From positions 151,007 through 215,006 of the forward strand of contig CAWJPL010000011.1 in NCBI GenBank assembly GCA_963844695.1: a stretch of DNA of 64,000 bases, read 5' to 3'. Below the pieces are notes generated by a model. That model searched no databases, was not told where the DNA came from, and worked only from the letters and a program-made list of their open reading frames with translations. Numbering within the stretch: position 1 is the stretch's first letter; the number at the start of each line of letters is the position of its first letter. Source of the DNA: RYN-230 sp963844695. GTDB taxonomy: Bacteria; Actinomycetota; Actinomycetes; Streptosporangiales; Streptosporangiaceae. Positions 9,072 to 17,195 of this stretch are shown piece after piece. The translations under genes and the position numbers were made by a program.

Positions 9072-9587
9072 ATGCCTGCCGGGGCCCGGAGGATCATCGC
9101 GGGGGTGAGCAGCAGCCCGCGTAGCCTGCCCGCGCTACGCCGTGCGGCCGATATCGCCGACGCCTGCGACGCCACCTTGGTCCCGCTCCATGTCTGGGCT
9201 CCGCCGGCGCTGGAGGTGGCTAGCCATCAGTTTCCCTCCGAGCGCCTGTACCAGGAGTGGGAGGACGCCGCCTGGCAGCGGCTTTGGGGCGCCCTGGACA
9301 CCGCCTTCGGCGGGCTACCCAGCGGTTTGCGGGTCCAGCCCGTGATCGCCCAGGGAACCCCGGGCTGGACCCTGGTCAGCGCCGCTTCCCGGGCGGACGA
9401 CGTACTGGTCATCGGGATGGGCCGCAAGGGCCGGGCCAGCCGCCTGTGGCACGGCACGGTCAGCCGCTACTGCCTGGCCCACGCCACCTGCCCGGTGGTC
9501 GCCATCCCGGCCCCGGAACTGGAACCTGCGCTCCGGCACGGGCTGGCCGGCCGGGTAGCGGCCTGGGTCAGCACCGCGAGCCAGTAA
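9072..9587 (+). CDS. Universal stress protein (UspA family)
   Basis: A 171-residue single Usp domain. It begins with a beta-strand and loop (RRIIAGVSSSPRSLPALRRA), and near residue 117 it has the nucleotide-loop region IGMGRKGRASRLWHGTVSRY followed by CPVVAIP. The canonical G-2x-G-9x-G-S/T loop is altered: the second Gly position is Arg, so ATP binding is uncertain. AAAAGGG precedes ATG 9072. No obvious partner is nearby apart from the upstream AI-2E transporter. Confidence 0.88.
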   Translation: MPAGARRIIAGVSSSPRSLPALRRAADIADACDATLVPLHVWAPPALEVASHQFPSERLYQEWEDAAWQRLWGALDTAFGGLPSGLRVQPVIAQGTPGWTLVSAASRADDVLVIGMGRKGRASRLWHGTVSRYCLAHATCPVVAIPAPELEPALRHGLAGRVAAWVSTASQ

Positions 9588-9837
9588 CTCACGGCGCACC
9601 GGGAGTTGGCGGTGCCCGCCAGTCGCGGATACTCCCCCCGGGCACCGGCCGCCCGGCCGCTGGCCACCACGAATGCGGGCACCACCTGCACCCCCCGCGG
9701 GCGGCGCACCCTTCACCCGGATGCTGCCCGTCTGTGCGCCTTGAAATGAACATGCCCCGCCTGAAGCCGGTATGGAGACCGTGTGGAGGACGCATGGAGA
9801 AGCCCGCAAGCGCCGCACAGCGGGTATCTTTGAGGGG

Positions 9838-10010
9838 ATTGGTTAGGCACCTCGTTCGGTGAGGCGTCGACACGAACACAGGCCACTGGTCCGACGACGT
9901 CGAGAGACGCCCAGGGTCAGGACAGGTCTCCCCGGCTTAAGGGGTGACCCGAAGTGGCTGCGCCAGACGGTGCTACGTCGTGTCGTGCCAAAGCTCTGAC
10001 GAGAAGGGGT
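9838..10010 (+). promoter_or_regulatory. M-box (ykoK) magnesium riboswitch
   Basis: The leader of the Nramp-like gene carries the conserved landmarks of M-box aptamers in order. These are GGTTAGGCACCTCG at the 5' end (9841), a GTCGAGAGACGCC core (9899) followed by AGGGTCAGGACAGG, CTTAAGGGGTGACC (9936), AAGTGGCTG (9952) and the near-invariant GTGCCAAAGCTCTGACGAG (9985-10003). M-boxes fold when Mg2+ is plentiful and shut off magnesium transporters. This makes Mg2+ the likely substrate of the gene downstream. Identification is by motif reading only. Confidence 0.85.
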
Positions 10011-10012
10011 GC

Positions 10013-10048
10013 ATGCCGGTTTCCGGCCGGCGTCCTCCTGCGTGCTGA
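10013..10048 (+). CDS. Possible leader peptide (11 codons) after the M-box
   Basis: ATG 10013 follows AGAAGGGG by 4 bp and encodes MPVSGRRPPAC before TGA. It includes a Pro-Pro pair. It could be a regulatory short ORF in the expression platform, or chance. Weakly supported. Confidence 0.25.
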   Translation: MPVSGRRPPAC

Positions 10049-10104
10049 CACTCCGTATGCCGACGCTGGCACCCGCGCGTGCCGAGGCCAGAGGGAGGCG
10101 AGAC

Positions 10105-10173
10105 ATGCACAGTAGACCGGGCCACCAACCGGCCCGCACCCAGACGTTCTCGTTCTTCCCGGGCGCGCGGTAA
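10105..10173 (+). CDS. Possible leader peptide (22 codons) between the M-box and the Nramp-like gene
   Basis: GAGGGAGG (10091-10098) stands six bases before ATG 10105, which opens a 22-codon ORF beginning MHSRPGHQPARTQ and ending at TAA 10171-10173. Salmonella mgtA and mgtC leaders use proline-containing short ORFs to sense Mg2+ and proline, so an analogous function is imaginable. The ribosome site is as good as that of many genes here, but there is no conservation evidence. Confidence 0.35.
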   Translation: MHSRPGHQPARTQTFSFFPGAR

Positions 10174-10273
10174 CCACCCGCCTGATACGCAGATCCCTGC
10201 TCCGCCCCGCAGTGATGCGCGGCGCGGATGACTGCTGCGCGCCCTCCTGCTGCCCCCCGAGGGAGGGATGGCC

Positions 10274-11903
10274 ATGACCATGATGACTGGGCCGCGCAGC
10301 GCGGCTCTTGATGAGCAGCACACCGGCGACATCCGCGGTGCGCTCGGCACCATCCGGGTCGATGACACTGCGCCGCGCCGCGGCGCATCCGCCACCCTGA
10401 AGACACTGCTGGCGCTCGTCGGCCCCGGGCTGATCGTCATGGTCGGCGACAACGACGCCGGCGCGTTCGCCACCTACGGGCAGGCCGGCCAGGACTACGG
10501 CACCCGCGCTGCTCTGGACGCTGCTGCTCCTCGTGCCCGTGCTGTACGTGAATCAGGAAATGGTGCTCCGGCTCGGCGCGGTGACCGGGGTCGGACATGC
10601 CCGGCTGATCTTGGAGCGGTTCGGCCGGTTCTGGGGCGCGTTCAGCGTCATCGACCTGTTCATCCTGAACGCGCTGACCCTGGTCACCGAGTTCATCGGC
10701 ATCACCCTGGCCGCCGGGTACCTCGGCCTGCCCAAGGTCGCGGCGGTCGTGCTGGCCGCCGGGGTGATCGTCGGGTCCGCGTTCACCGGCAGCTTCCGGC
10801 GGTTCGAGCGGATCGCCGTGGCGTTCTGCGGCTCCAGCCTGCTGCTGGTCCCGGTGTACTTCCTCGCCCACCCGCGCGCGGCCGAGATGGCCCACGGCTT
10901 CGTGATCCCCCAGCTGCCGGGCGGCACCGGCCAGCTGTCCGCCGTGATGCTGCTGATCATTGGCATCGTCGGCACCACCGTCGCCCCCTGGCAGCTGTTC
11001 TTCCAGCAGAGCTACGTCGTCGACAAGCGGATCACCCCCCGGTTCATCCGCTATGAGAAGGCCGACCTGTGGATCGGCATCGTCATCGTGATCGTCGGCG
11101 CCGCCGCGCTGATGGGCGCCACCGCAGTCGCGTTCGCCCACTCCGGTGCGGCCGGGCACTTCACCGACAGCGCCGGACTGGCCCAGGGGCTGCAGGCCTA
11201 CGCCGGGCGGGTTACCGGGGTGCTGTTCGCGGTCGCGCTGCTGGACGCCTCGATCATCGGCGCGTTCGCGGTCTCCCTGTCCACCGCGTACGCGATCGGT
11301 GACGTGTTCGGCCTGCGGCACTCGCTGCACCGCGGGGTCGGCAACGCGAAGGGCTTCTACGCCATCTACGCGGGCCTCGTCGCTGTCGCGGCGGCGATCG
11401 TGCTGCTCCCCGGCTCCCCTCTCGGTCTGCTGACCGAGGGCGTGCAGGTCCTGGCCGGCGTGCTGCTGCCCAGCGCGAGCGTGTTCCTGCTGCTGCTGTG
11501 CAACGACCGTGACGTCCTCGGGCCGTGGGTCAACGGGCGCAAGACCAACCTGTTCACCTCCGCTGTCGTGGCGGTCCTGGTGACCCTGTCGGTCATCCTG
11601 ACCGCCTCGGTGCTGTTCCCGGCCATCACCGCCGGGCAGATCCTGGCCATCATCACCGGCTGCGGCGCCGCCACGATCTTCGCCGCCGGTTACGGCCTGA
11701 CCCGGCGCCGTCCAGGGCCTCCCGCGGCCGTCGCCGGCGGCCAGGACGGCAAGGACGCCTGGCGGATGCCGCCGCTGGAGCTGCTGCACCGCCCGGCCAT
11801 GTCTACCGGCCGGAAGATCGGCGTCGGAGCTCTGCGGCTCTACCTGCTGGTCGCCATGACTCTGGTCGCGGTAAGAATCGTCCAGCTGGCCCTCGGGCAC
11901 TGA
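10274..11903 (+). CDS. Nramp-related divalent metal transporter, probably Mg2+, frameshifted
   Basis: About 542 residues. One extra base near 10511 separates GQAGQDYGT in the first frame from LLWTLLLLVPVLYVNQEM in the second. About eleven hydrophobic helices follow the Nramp pattern. TM1 has GDNDAGAFATYGQAG in place of the classical DPGN signature. TM6 has TTVAPWQLFFQQS, lacking the Met that gives Mn/Fe selectivity. Both changes, and the M-box in its leader, match Nramp-related Mg2+ transporters (NRMT type). ATG 10274 is chosen over ATG 10268 because GAGGGAGGG then has six-base spacing. A hairpin terminator follows. Confidence 0.85.
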
Positions 11904-11911
11904 CCGATCGT

Positions 11912-11947
11912 GCTGACGCCGTGAGCCGTCGGGCTGGCGGCGTCAGC
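11912..11947 (+). terminator. Hairpin terminator after the Nramp-like gene
   Basis: GCTGACGCC (11912-11920) pairs perfectly with GGCGTCAGC (11939-11947) around an 18-base loop, starting 9 bp after the stop codon. There is no U-tract, as is common in actinomycetes. Confidence 0.65.
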
Positions 11948-11983
11948 CTTCGGCAGGCCCGGCCCGGCCGCCGCGCTAATTTA

Positions 11984-12007
11984 ACTAATCCTGATTAGTG
12001 ATAGAGT
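11984..12007 (+). promoter_or_regulatory. Operator dyad and leaderless promoter of the SufR-like regulator
   Basis: ACTAATC-CT-GATTAGT (11984-11999) is a perfect 16-bp dyad. A -10-like TAGAGT (12002-12007) ends six bases before ATG 12014 and no ribosome site is present, which suggests a transcript starting at the ATG. The dyad would sit between -35 and -10, as expected for autorepression. Confidence 0.6.
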
Positions 12008-12013
12008 CCGGCC

Positions 12014-12757
12014 ATGGACGAGAACGGATCAGGTCTCGCGGTGCTGAGCAGCCTCGAGGATCCGGTGCGCCGCGGCCTGTATGAGTTCGTATCCAGGAGC
12101 GTCCAGCCGGTCGGGCGGGACGAGGCGGCCGCCGCCCTGGGCATCGGCCGGCCGCTGGCGGCCTATCACCTGGACAAGCTGGCCGGACTCGGCTTGCTCA
12201 CCGCCTCTTACCAGCGGCCCGCGGGCCGGGGAGGCCCCGGGGCGGGCCGCCCGGCCAAGGTGTACGCCCGTTCCGGAAGCGAGTTCTCGGCCGCCGTCCC
12301 ACCGCGCGACTACGAACTGGCGGCCCGCCTGCTCGCGGTGGCGGTCGAATCCGACCAGGGCGGCTCGAGCAGGGCCGCGCTGCGTACCGCCGCTCAGCAG
12401 TACGGTGCTGGTCTCGGCGAGCGCAGCCGGGCCGCCCAGCCCGCGGGGCACGATACCCGGCAGGCCGTGCAGGACGCGCTGCGCGGGCCAGGCTTCGAGC
12501 CGTTCCAGGACGAAGACGGCACCGTCCGGCTGCGCAACTGCCCGTTCCACCACCTGGCCGTCCAGCATCGCGACGTCGTCTGCGGGATGAACCTGGCGCT
12601 GATCGAGGGACTGGTCGCGGGCCTGCGGGCCAGCGGGCTGCAGCCAGTCCTTCGTCCCCAGCCGGGTCATTGCTGCGTCGAGATCGGTACCAGCGCCCCG
12701 TCAGGCGGCGCGGCCAAGGCGGACGCGGCGGACGCGGCGAGGGCGGGACTGTCATGA
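12014..12757 (+). CDS. SufR-like (COG2345) helix-turn-helix regulator with a C-terminal cysteine cluster
   Basis: 247 residues. The winged helix (about 10-90) includes DPVRRGLYEFVS and RPLAAYHLDKLAGLGLL. The C-terminal part has NCPFHHLA, VCGMNLALIEGL and PGHCCVEI, giving cysteines spaced as in SufR-type repressors that hold a [4Fe-4S] cluster. An iron-sulfur or redox sensor is therefore likely. The gene is apparently leaderless, with a perfect dyad in its promoter. It is coupled to folE by ATGA and may govern the folE, transaldolase and flavoprotein genes downstream. Confidence 0.82.
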   Translation: MDENGSGLAVLSSLEDPVRRGLYEFVSRSVQPVGRDEAAAALGIGRPLAAYHLDKLAGLGLLTASYQRPAGRGGPGAGRPAKVYARSGSEFSAAVPPRDYELAARLLAVAVESDQGGSSRAALRTAAQQYGAGLGERSRAAQPAGHDTRQAVQDALRGPGFEPFQDEDGTVRLRNCPFHHLAVQHRDVVCGMNLALIEGLVAGLRASGLQPVLRPQPGHCCVEIGTSAPSGGAAKADAADAARAGLS

Positions 12758-13422
12758 CGCAAGAACTGGCCTCCGAGCCCGCTGAGGCGACGCCGCCGGG
12801 GGCGCGGCCTGCGCCGGGCACCGTGCTGCGCCCCCGGCCGGAACTGCGGATAGCTGGCGCGCCAGCGGCGGCCGACCTGCCGGCCGCGGAGCGGGCCGCG
12901 GCCGGCTTCCTGGCCGCCCTGGGGGTTGACGTTGACCGTCCAGGGTTGCGGGAAACACCGGCCAGGATGGCGCGGGCCTACGCCGAACTGTTCGACGCCC
13001 AGCCGCTGCAGCTCACCACGTTCCCCAACGACGAGGGCTACAGCGAGCTGGTGCTGGCCCGCGCCATCCCGTTCCGGACGGTCTGCGAGCACCATCTGCT
13101 GCCTTTCTCCGGGGTCGCGCACGTCGGCTACCTGCCTGGCGACCGCATCCTCGGCCTGTCCAAGCTGGCTCGCCTGGTCGAGCACTTCGCGGCCCGGCCG
13201 CAGACCCAGGAACGGCTGACCAAACAGGTGGCCGACTGCCTGGCCGCGCGTCTTCAGCCTCGAGGCACTGGTGTGCTGCTGGAGGCTGAGCACTCGTGCA
13301 TGACCGTGCGCGGCGTGCGGGCGCTCGGGTCCACCACCGTCACCTCCGCCTTCACCGGGACCTTGAGCACCGACGCCCAGGCCAGGGCCGAGTTCCTGGC
13401 CTCGGCTGGCCTGCCTCGCTGA
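12754..13422 (+). CDS. folE: GTP cyclohydrolase I
   Basis: 222 residues; converts GTP to 7,8-dihydroneopterin triphosphate, the first step of folate and pterin synthesis. Zinc ligands are seen in CEHHLLPF (Cys and His) and in HSCMTVRG (Cys). Other family landmarks are LRETPARMARAY, SKLARLVEHFA and RPQTQERLTKQV. The N-terminal extension of about 40 residues is Pro/Ala-rich and probably disordered. Its ATG overlaps the regulator stop. Being coupled to a SufR-like regulator rather than to folP/folB/folK suggests a second, stress-linked cyclohydrolase, which is inference. Confidence 0.95.
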   Translation: MTQELASEPAEATPPGARPAPGTVLRPRPELRIAGAPAAADLPAAERAAAGFLAALGVDVDRPGLRETPARMARAYAELFDAQPLQLTTFPNDEGYSELVLARAIPFRTVCEHHLLPFSGVAHVGYLPGDRILGLSKLARLVEHFAARPQTQERLTKQVADCLAARLQPRGTGVLLEAEHSCMTVRGVRALGSTTVTSAFTGTLSTDAQARAEFLASAGLPR

Positions 13423-13472
13423 TCGTTTCGCCGCTACCACCCACAGCGCTATGACCCACAGGGGGAATCACC

Positions 13473-14594
13473 ATGAACGACACGCTGGGAACACTGAGCG
13501 CGGCCGGGGTCTCGATCTGGCTGGATGATCTGAGCCGGGAACGGCTGGTGTCCGGCAGCCTGGCCGACCTTGCTGCCCACGACCATGTGGTGGGGGTGAC
13601 GACCAATCCCAGCATCTTCGCCAAGGCCATCACCGGCAGTGACGCGTACGACTCGCAGTTGCGCGACCTGGCTACCCGAGGCGTCGACACCCGGGAAGCG
13701 CTCCGGGCGCTGACCACCTTCGACGTCCGCTGGGCTTGTGACGTGCTGCGGCCGGTCTACGACGCGACGGACGGGGTGGACGGCCGGGTGTCGATCGAGG
13801 TGGATCCGCGGCTCGCCTACGACACCGGGGCGACGATCGCTGAGGCGCGGGCCCTGTGGTGGCTGGTTGACCGGCCCAACCTGTTCATCAAGATCCCCGC
13901 CGCCCAGCAGGGGCTGGCCGCGATCGCCGGGTGCCTGGCCGAAGGGATCAGCATCAATGTCACGCTGATCTTCTCCCTGCAGCGCTACGACGCGGTCATG
14001 GACGCCTTCCTCGACGGAATGGAACGCGCCCGGCAGGCCGGCCATGACCTGTCGCTGATCGGGTCGGTCGCCTCCTTCTTCGTGTCCCGGGTCGATACCG
14101 AGATCGACTCCCGGCTGGACAAGATCGGAACCAGCGAGGCGGCCGAACTGCGCGGGCGCGCCGCGATCGCGAACGCCCGGCTGGCGTACCAGCACTACGA
14201 GCAGGTGTTCTCCTCGCCGCGGTGGACCGCGCTGAGCGCGGCCGGAGCCCGGCCGCAGCGGCCGTTGTGGGCCTCGACGTCGGTCAAGGATCCGTCCTAC
14301 CCGGATACCCGCTACGTGGTCGACCTCGTCGCCCCGGGCGTGGTCAACACGATGCCCGAGGCCACCCTGCACCTGGTCGCCGAGCACGGCCAGGTGCCCG
14401 CGGACTCGGTGCACGGTCACTACGACGAGTCGCAGCAGGTGCTGGACCGGCTGGAGCGGCTCGGCATCCACTATGACGACGTCACGCAGGAACTCGAAGA
14501 GCACGGCGTCAGCACGTTCGACACCGCGTGGGACCGCCTCGGCGAACAGCTGGCGGTCACGCTGCGGACGCGATCAGCACAGTCAGGGAGCTGA
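13473..14594 (+). CDS. tal: Transaldolase
   Basis: 373 residues, the usual length of actinobacterial transaldolases. It moves a dihydroxyacetone unit between sugar phosphates in the pentose phosphate pathway. The Schiff-base lysine lies in NLFIKIPAA. Other conserved stretches are IWLDDLSRERL, GVTTNPSIFAKAI, NVTLIFSLQRY and WASTSVKDPSYPDTRYV. GGGGGA precedes ATG 13473. It lies 50 bp after folE and 2 bp before a flavoprotein gene, so it is probably in the same transcript. Confidence 0.95.
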   Translation: MNDTLGTLSAAGVSIWLDDLSRERLVSGSLADLAAHDHVVGVTTNPSIFAKAITGSDAYDSQLRDLATRGVDTREALRALTTFDVRWACDVLRPVYDATDGVDGRVSIEVDPRLAYDTGATIAEARALWWLVDRPNLFIKIPAAQQGLAAIAGCLAEGISINVTLIFSLQRYDAVMDAFLDGMERARQAGHDLSLIGSVASFFVSRVDTEIDSRLDKIGTSEAAELRGRAAIANARLAYQHYEQVFSSPRWTALSAAGARPQRPLWASTSVKDPSYPDTRYVVDLVAPGVVNTMPEATLHLVAEHGQVPADSVHGHYDESQQVLDRLERLGIHYDDVTQELEEHGVSTFDTAWDRLGEQLAVTLRTRSAQSGS

Positions 14595-14596
14595 CC

Positions 14597-15832
14597 ATGA
14601 CCAGCCACGCGGCACACGTGATCGTCGGGGCGAGTCTGGCCGGCGCGAAAGCAGCCGAGACGCTGCGCGGGGAGGGCTTCGACGGCCCGCTGGTCATGGT
14701 CGGCGCGGAGCACGAGCGGCCTTACGAGCGCCCGCCGCTGTCCAAGGACTACCTGCTCGGCAAGGCCGACCGGGACACGGTGTACGTCCATCCGGAGCAC
14801 TGGTACGCCGAGCACCAGGTCGACCTGCGCCTCGGCGTCGAAGTGACCGCCGTCCATCCCAGCCCGCATGAGGTCACCCTCGCCGACGGCGCCCGGATCG
14901 GCTATTCCAAGCTGCTGCTGACGACCGGATCCGCACCGCGCCGTCTCCCGGTACCGGGCGCCGGCCTCGACGGTGTGCTCTACCTGCGAAACCTCGGGGA
15001 CAGCGACGCGATCAAGGCCGCCTTCCAGTCTTCGGGCCGGGTGGCGGTGATCGGCGCGGGCTGGATCGGCCTGGAGGCCGCGGCCGCGGCCCGCGCCGCT
15101 GGCGTGGCCGTGACGGTGCTGGAACGGGGGGAACTGCCGCTGCTCCGGGTGCTCGGCCGCCAGGTCGCGCAGGTCTTCGCCACCCTGCACCGGGACCACG
15201 GGGTCGACCTGCGCTGCGGTGTTCAGGTCGCCGAGATCACCGGCAGCAACGGCCACGCCGACGGCGTGCTGCTGGCCGACGGAACCCGCATCGACGCCGA
15301 CGTGATCATCACCGGGGTCGGGATCACGCCCAACACCCAGCTCGCCGCGGCGGCGGGCCTGGACGTCAGCGACGGCATCCGGGTCGATGCGCAGCTGCGC
15401 TCCTCCGACCCGGACATTTTCGCCGCCGGGGACGTCGCCAGCGCCTTCCACCCCCGGCTCGGCCAGCACATCCGGGTCGAGCACTGGGCCAACGCGCTGC
15501 ACCAGCCTCAGGCCGCCGCCCGGGCCATGCTCGGCCAGGACGTGGCTTACGACCGGGTGCCCTACTTCTTCACCGACCAGTACGACCTGGGCATGGAGTA
15601 CTCCGGCTACGTGGAACCGGACGGCTACGACGAGGTCGTCTTCCGCGGTGACGTCGGCGGGCGTGAGTTCATCGCCTTCTGGCTGCGCCGCGGGCAGGTG
15701 CTGGCCGGCATGAACGTCAACGTCTGGGACGTCAACGACGCGATCGCGGGCCTGGTCCGCGACGGCCGGCCGGTCGGCCAGGACGCGCTGGCGGACCCGG
15801 AACGCCCGCTGGAGTCGCTCACCGGCCCTTGA
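14597..15832 (+). CDS. FAD-dependent ferredoxin/rubredoxin-reductase-type oxidoreductase
   Basis: 411 residues with FAD-binding GASLAGAKAAETL at the N-terminus, the typical YERPPLSKDYL segment, a second Rossmann motif for NAD(P)H (VIGAGWIGLEAAAAA) and a distal FAD motif (DIFAAGDVA). The C-terminal reductase domain is complete. Such enzymes pass electrons from NAD(P)H to ferredoxins that serve P450s or dioxygenases. No partner ferredoxin is adjacent. It begins 2 bp after the transaldolase stop and its end overlaps the convergent amidohydrolase by 14 bp. Confidence 0.9.
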   Translation: MTSHAAHVIVGASLAGAKAAETLRGEGFDGPLVMVGAEHERPYERPPLSKDYLLGKADRDTVYVHPEHWYAEHQVDLRLGVEVTAVHPSPHEVTLADGARIGYSKLLLTTGSAPRRLPVPGAGLDGVLYLRNLGDSDAIKAAFQSSGRVAVIGAGWIGLEAAAAARAAGVAVTVLERGELPLLRVLGRQVAQVFATLHRDHGVDLRCGVQVAEITGSNGHADGVLLADGTRIDADVIITGVGITPNTQLAAAAGLDVSDGIRVDAQLRSSDPDIFAAGDVASAFHPRLGQHIRVEHWANALHQPQAAARAMLGQDVAYDRVPYFFTDQYDLGMEYSGYVEPDGYDEVVFRGDVGGREFIAFWLRRGQVLAGMNVNVWDVNDAIAGLVRDGRPVGQDALADPERPLESLTGP

Positions 15833-17051
15833 CCAGGCGTCCGCCTGCCCACACCGCGGTGATGTGGTCCGGGTCCGCGAGCAGGGAGATGTCGGCCAGC
15901 GGGTCCCCATCCACGGTGATGACGTCGGCGTCGTAGCCCTCGGCCAGCAGGCCGCTGCGCGGCGCCTGCGGACCGAGGGTGCGCGGCGCGGTGGCGGTGG
16001 CCGCTTCGATCGCCTGCCGGGGCGTCATGCCGAGCGCCACCAGATGCTGCAGCTCTGTCCCGTTGGTGCCCCAGGCGCCCGGCAGGTCCAGCCCGGTCAG
16101 TCCGAGGTCGGTGCCCATCGCGATGGTCACCCCGCACTCGATCGCCATCCGCACCATGTCGGCGTGAATGTCCGCGACGGCCGTCAGCTTGGCCGCCGCG
16201 TACGGCGGGACCTTGTCCAGGTGGGCCAGGATGTTCTCGATGATCGTCCGGGTCGGGACCAGGATGGTGCCGGTCTCGCGCATCGCGTCGCAGGCCTCCT
16301 CGTCCAGGTACGTCCCGTGCTCGATGGTCGCGACCCCGGCCCGCAGCGCGGCCATGATCCCGGGCTTGCCGTGGCAGTGTGCGGCTACCACCCGGTCGGC
16401 CAGCCCGGCCACCTCGACGATGGCCCGGAGTTCGGCGTCAGTGAACTGCTGGTGGACTGGATGGTCCACCTCGGACAGCACGCCACCCGACGCGCAGACC
16501 TTGATCACGGCCGCGCCCCGGCGCAACTGCTCCCGGACCGCGCGCATGCACTCGGACGTGCCGTCGGCCAGCCGGAACGTCCCGTCATAGTGCCCGAAGT
16601 CCTCGACCCACGACAGCGGGTACGAGTGCAGGTCGCCATGACCACCCGTGGTGGACAGGACGGCACCCGCGGCGTAGATCGAGGGCCCGTCGAGCACTCC
16701 TTCGCGGACCGCCCGCGCCAGGTAGACGCCGAGGCCGCCGACCTCCCGGACCGAGGTGATCCCCGCGTTCAGCGCGTTGGTCAGGTCCCGGGCCGACCGG
16801 GCCGCGCGCAGCGCGGTGGGCTCCTGCGGCAGCCGCGCCAGGTCGAGCGCCCGGCTGCCCATGAAGTGGCCGTGGCAGTCCCACAGCCCCGGCAGCACGG
16901 TCGCCGCCGTGCGGGTGACCGCGCCCGGCGCGGCCGGCGCGCCGGCCGCCGGGCCCGCGTAGCTGATCCGCCCGCCGTCGATCAGGACCGTGGCGTCGCG
17001 GACCGGCTCGCCGCGACCCGGGATGAGCAGCCCGGCATTGATCTGTTCCAT
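15819..17051 (-). CDS. Amidohydrolase-family metal-dependent hydrolase (imidazolonepropionase/prolidase-like)
   Basis: 410 residues. All ligand positions of the amidohydrolase barrel are seen: DCHGHFMG (HxH), VIKVCASGG (bridging Lys), AAHCHGK, IEHGTYLD and MGTDLG. The N-terminal beta-sandwich begins GRISYAGP and the C-terminal part returns in AEGYDADVITVDGDPL. The composition fits the imidazolonepropionase-like group that acts on Xaa-Pro dipeptides or cyclic amides; the substrate is not determinable. It is divergent from the ABC operon, with a dyad in between. Confidence 0.88.
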   Translation of the reverse strand: MEQINAGLLIPGRGEPVRDATVLIDGGRISYAGPAAGAPAAPGAVTRTAATVLPGLWDCHGHFMGSRALDLARLPQEPTALRAARSARDLTNALNAGITSVREVGGLGVYLARAVREGVLDGPSIYAAGAVLSTTGGHGDLHSYPLSWVEDFGHYDGTFRLADGTSECMRAVREQLRRGAAVIKVCASGGVLSEVDHPVHQQFTDAELRAIVEVAGLADRVVAAHCHGKPGIMAALRAGVATIEHGTYLDEEACDAMRETGTILVPTRTIIENILAHLDKVPPYAAAKLTAVADIHADMVRMAIECGVTIAMGTDLGLTGLDLPGAWGTNGTELQHLVALGMTPRQAIEAATATAPRTLGPQAPRSGLLAEGYDADVITVDGDPLADISLLADPDHITAVWAGGRLVKGR

Positions 17052-17081
17052 GTCTCTCCTTCTGCTTCCGCCACCGCCGGG

Positions 17082-17101
17082 CCTATGCCCCGAGGCATAG
17101 G
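17082..17101. promoter_or_regulatory. 20-bp dyad in the amidohydrolase/ABC divergent promoter
   Basis: CCTATGCC-CCGA-GGCATAGG is a perfect inverted repeat between the divergent genes, 31 bp upstream of the amidohydrolase start. It could be an operator. A second, weaker dyad GTCGTC-AGCA-GACGAC (17163-17178) lies closer to the ABC gene. Confidence 0.45.
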
Positions 17102-17195
17102 TCCCCGCAAAAGTGTGGCCCGGGGACAGATCCGCGCTGCTAGCGGGGTCCGTAGCGTTCAGGTCGTCAGCAGACGACTGGGACGAGGGTGCATC

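Noticed and set aside
9588..9837. Small gene between the universal stress protein and the M-box
   Set aside because: Open frames here lack ribosome sites and protein-like composition. I see nothing beyond GC-rich spacer.
10437..11900. Minus-strand open frame across the Nramp-like gene
   Set aside because: Rich in Gln/His/Asp/Gly repeats with no family features; mirror image of transmembrane codons.
15864..17190. Plus-strand extension upstream of the ABC ATPase
   Set aside because: The frame is open by composition only. A ribosome site and GTG at 17196 mark the ATPase start, and the amidohydrolase occupies the other strand.
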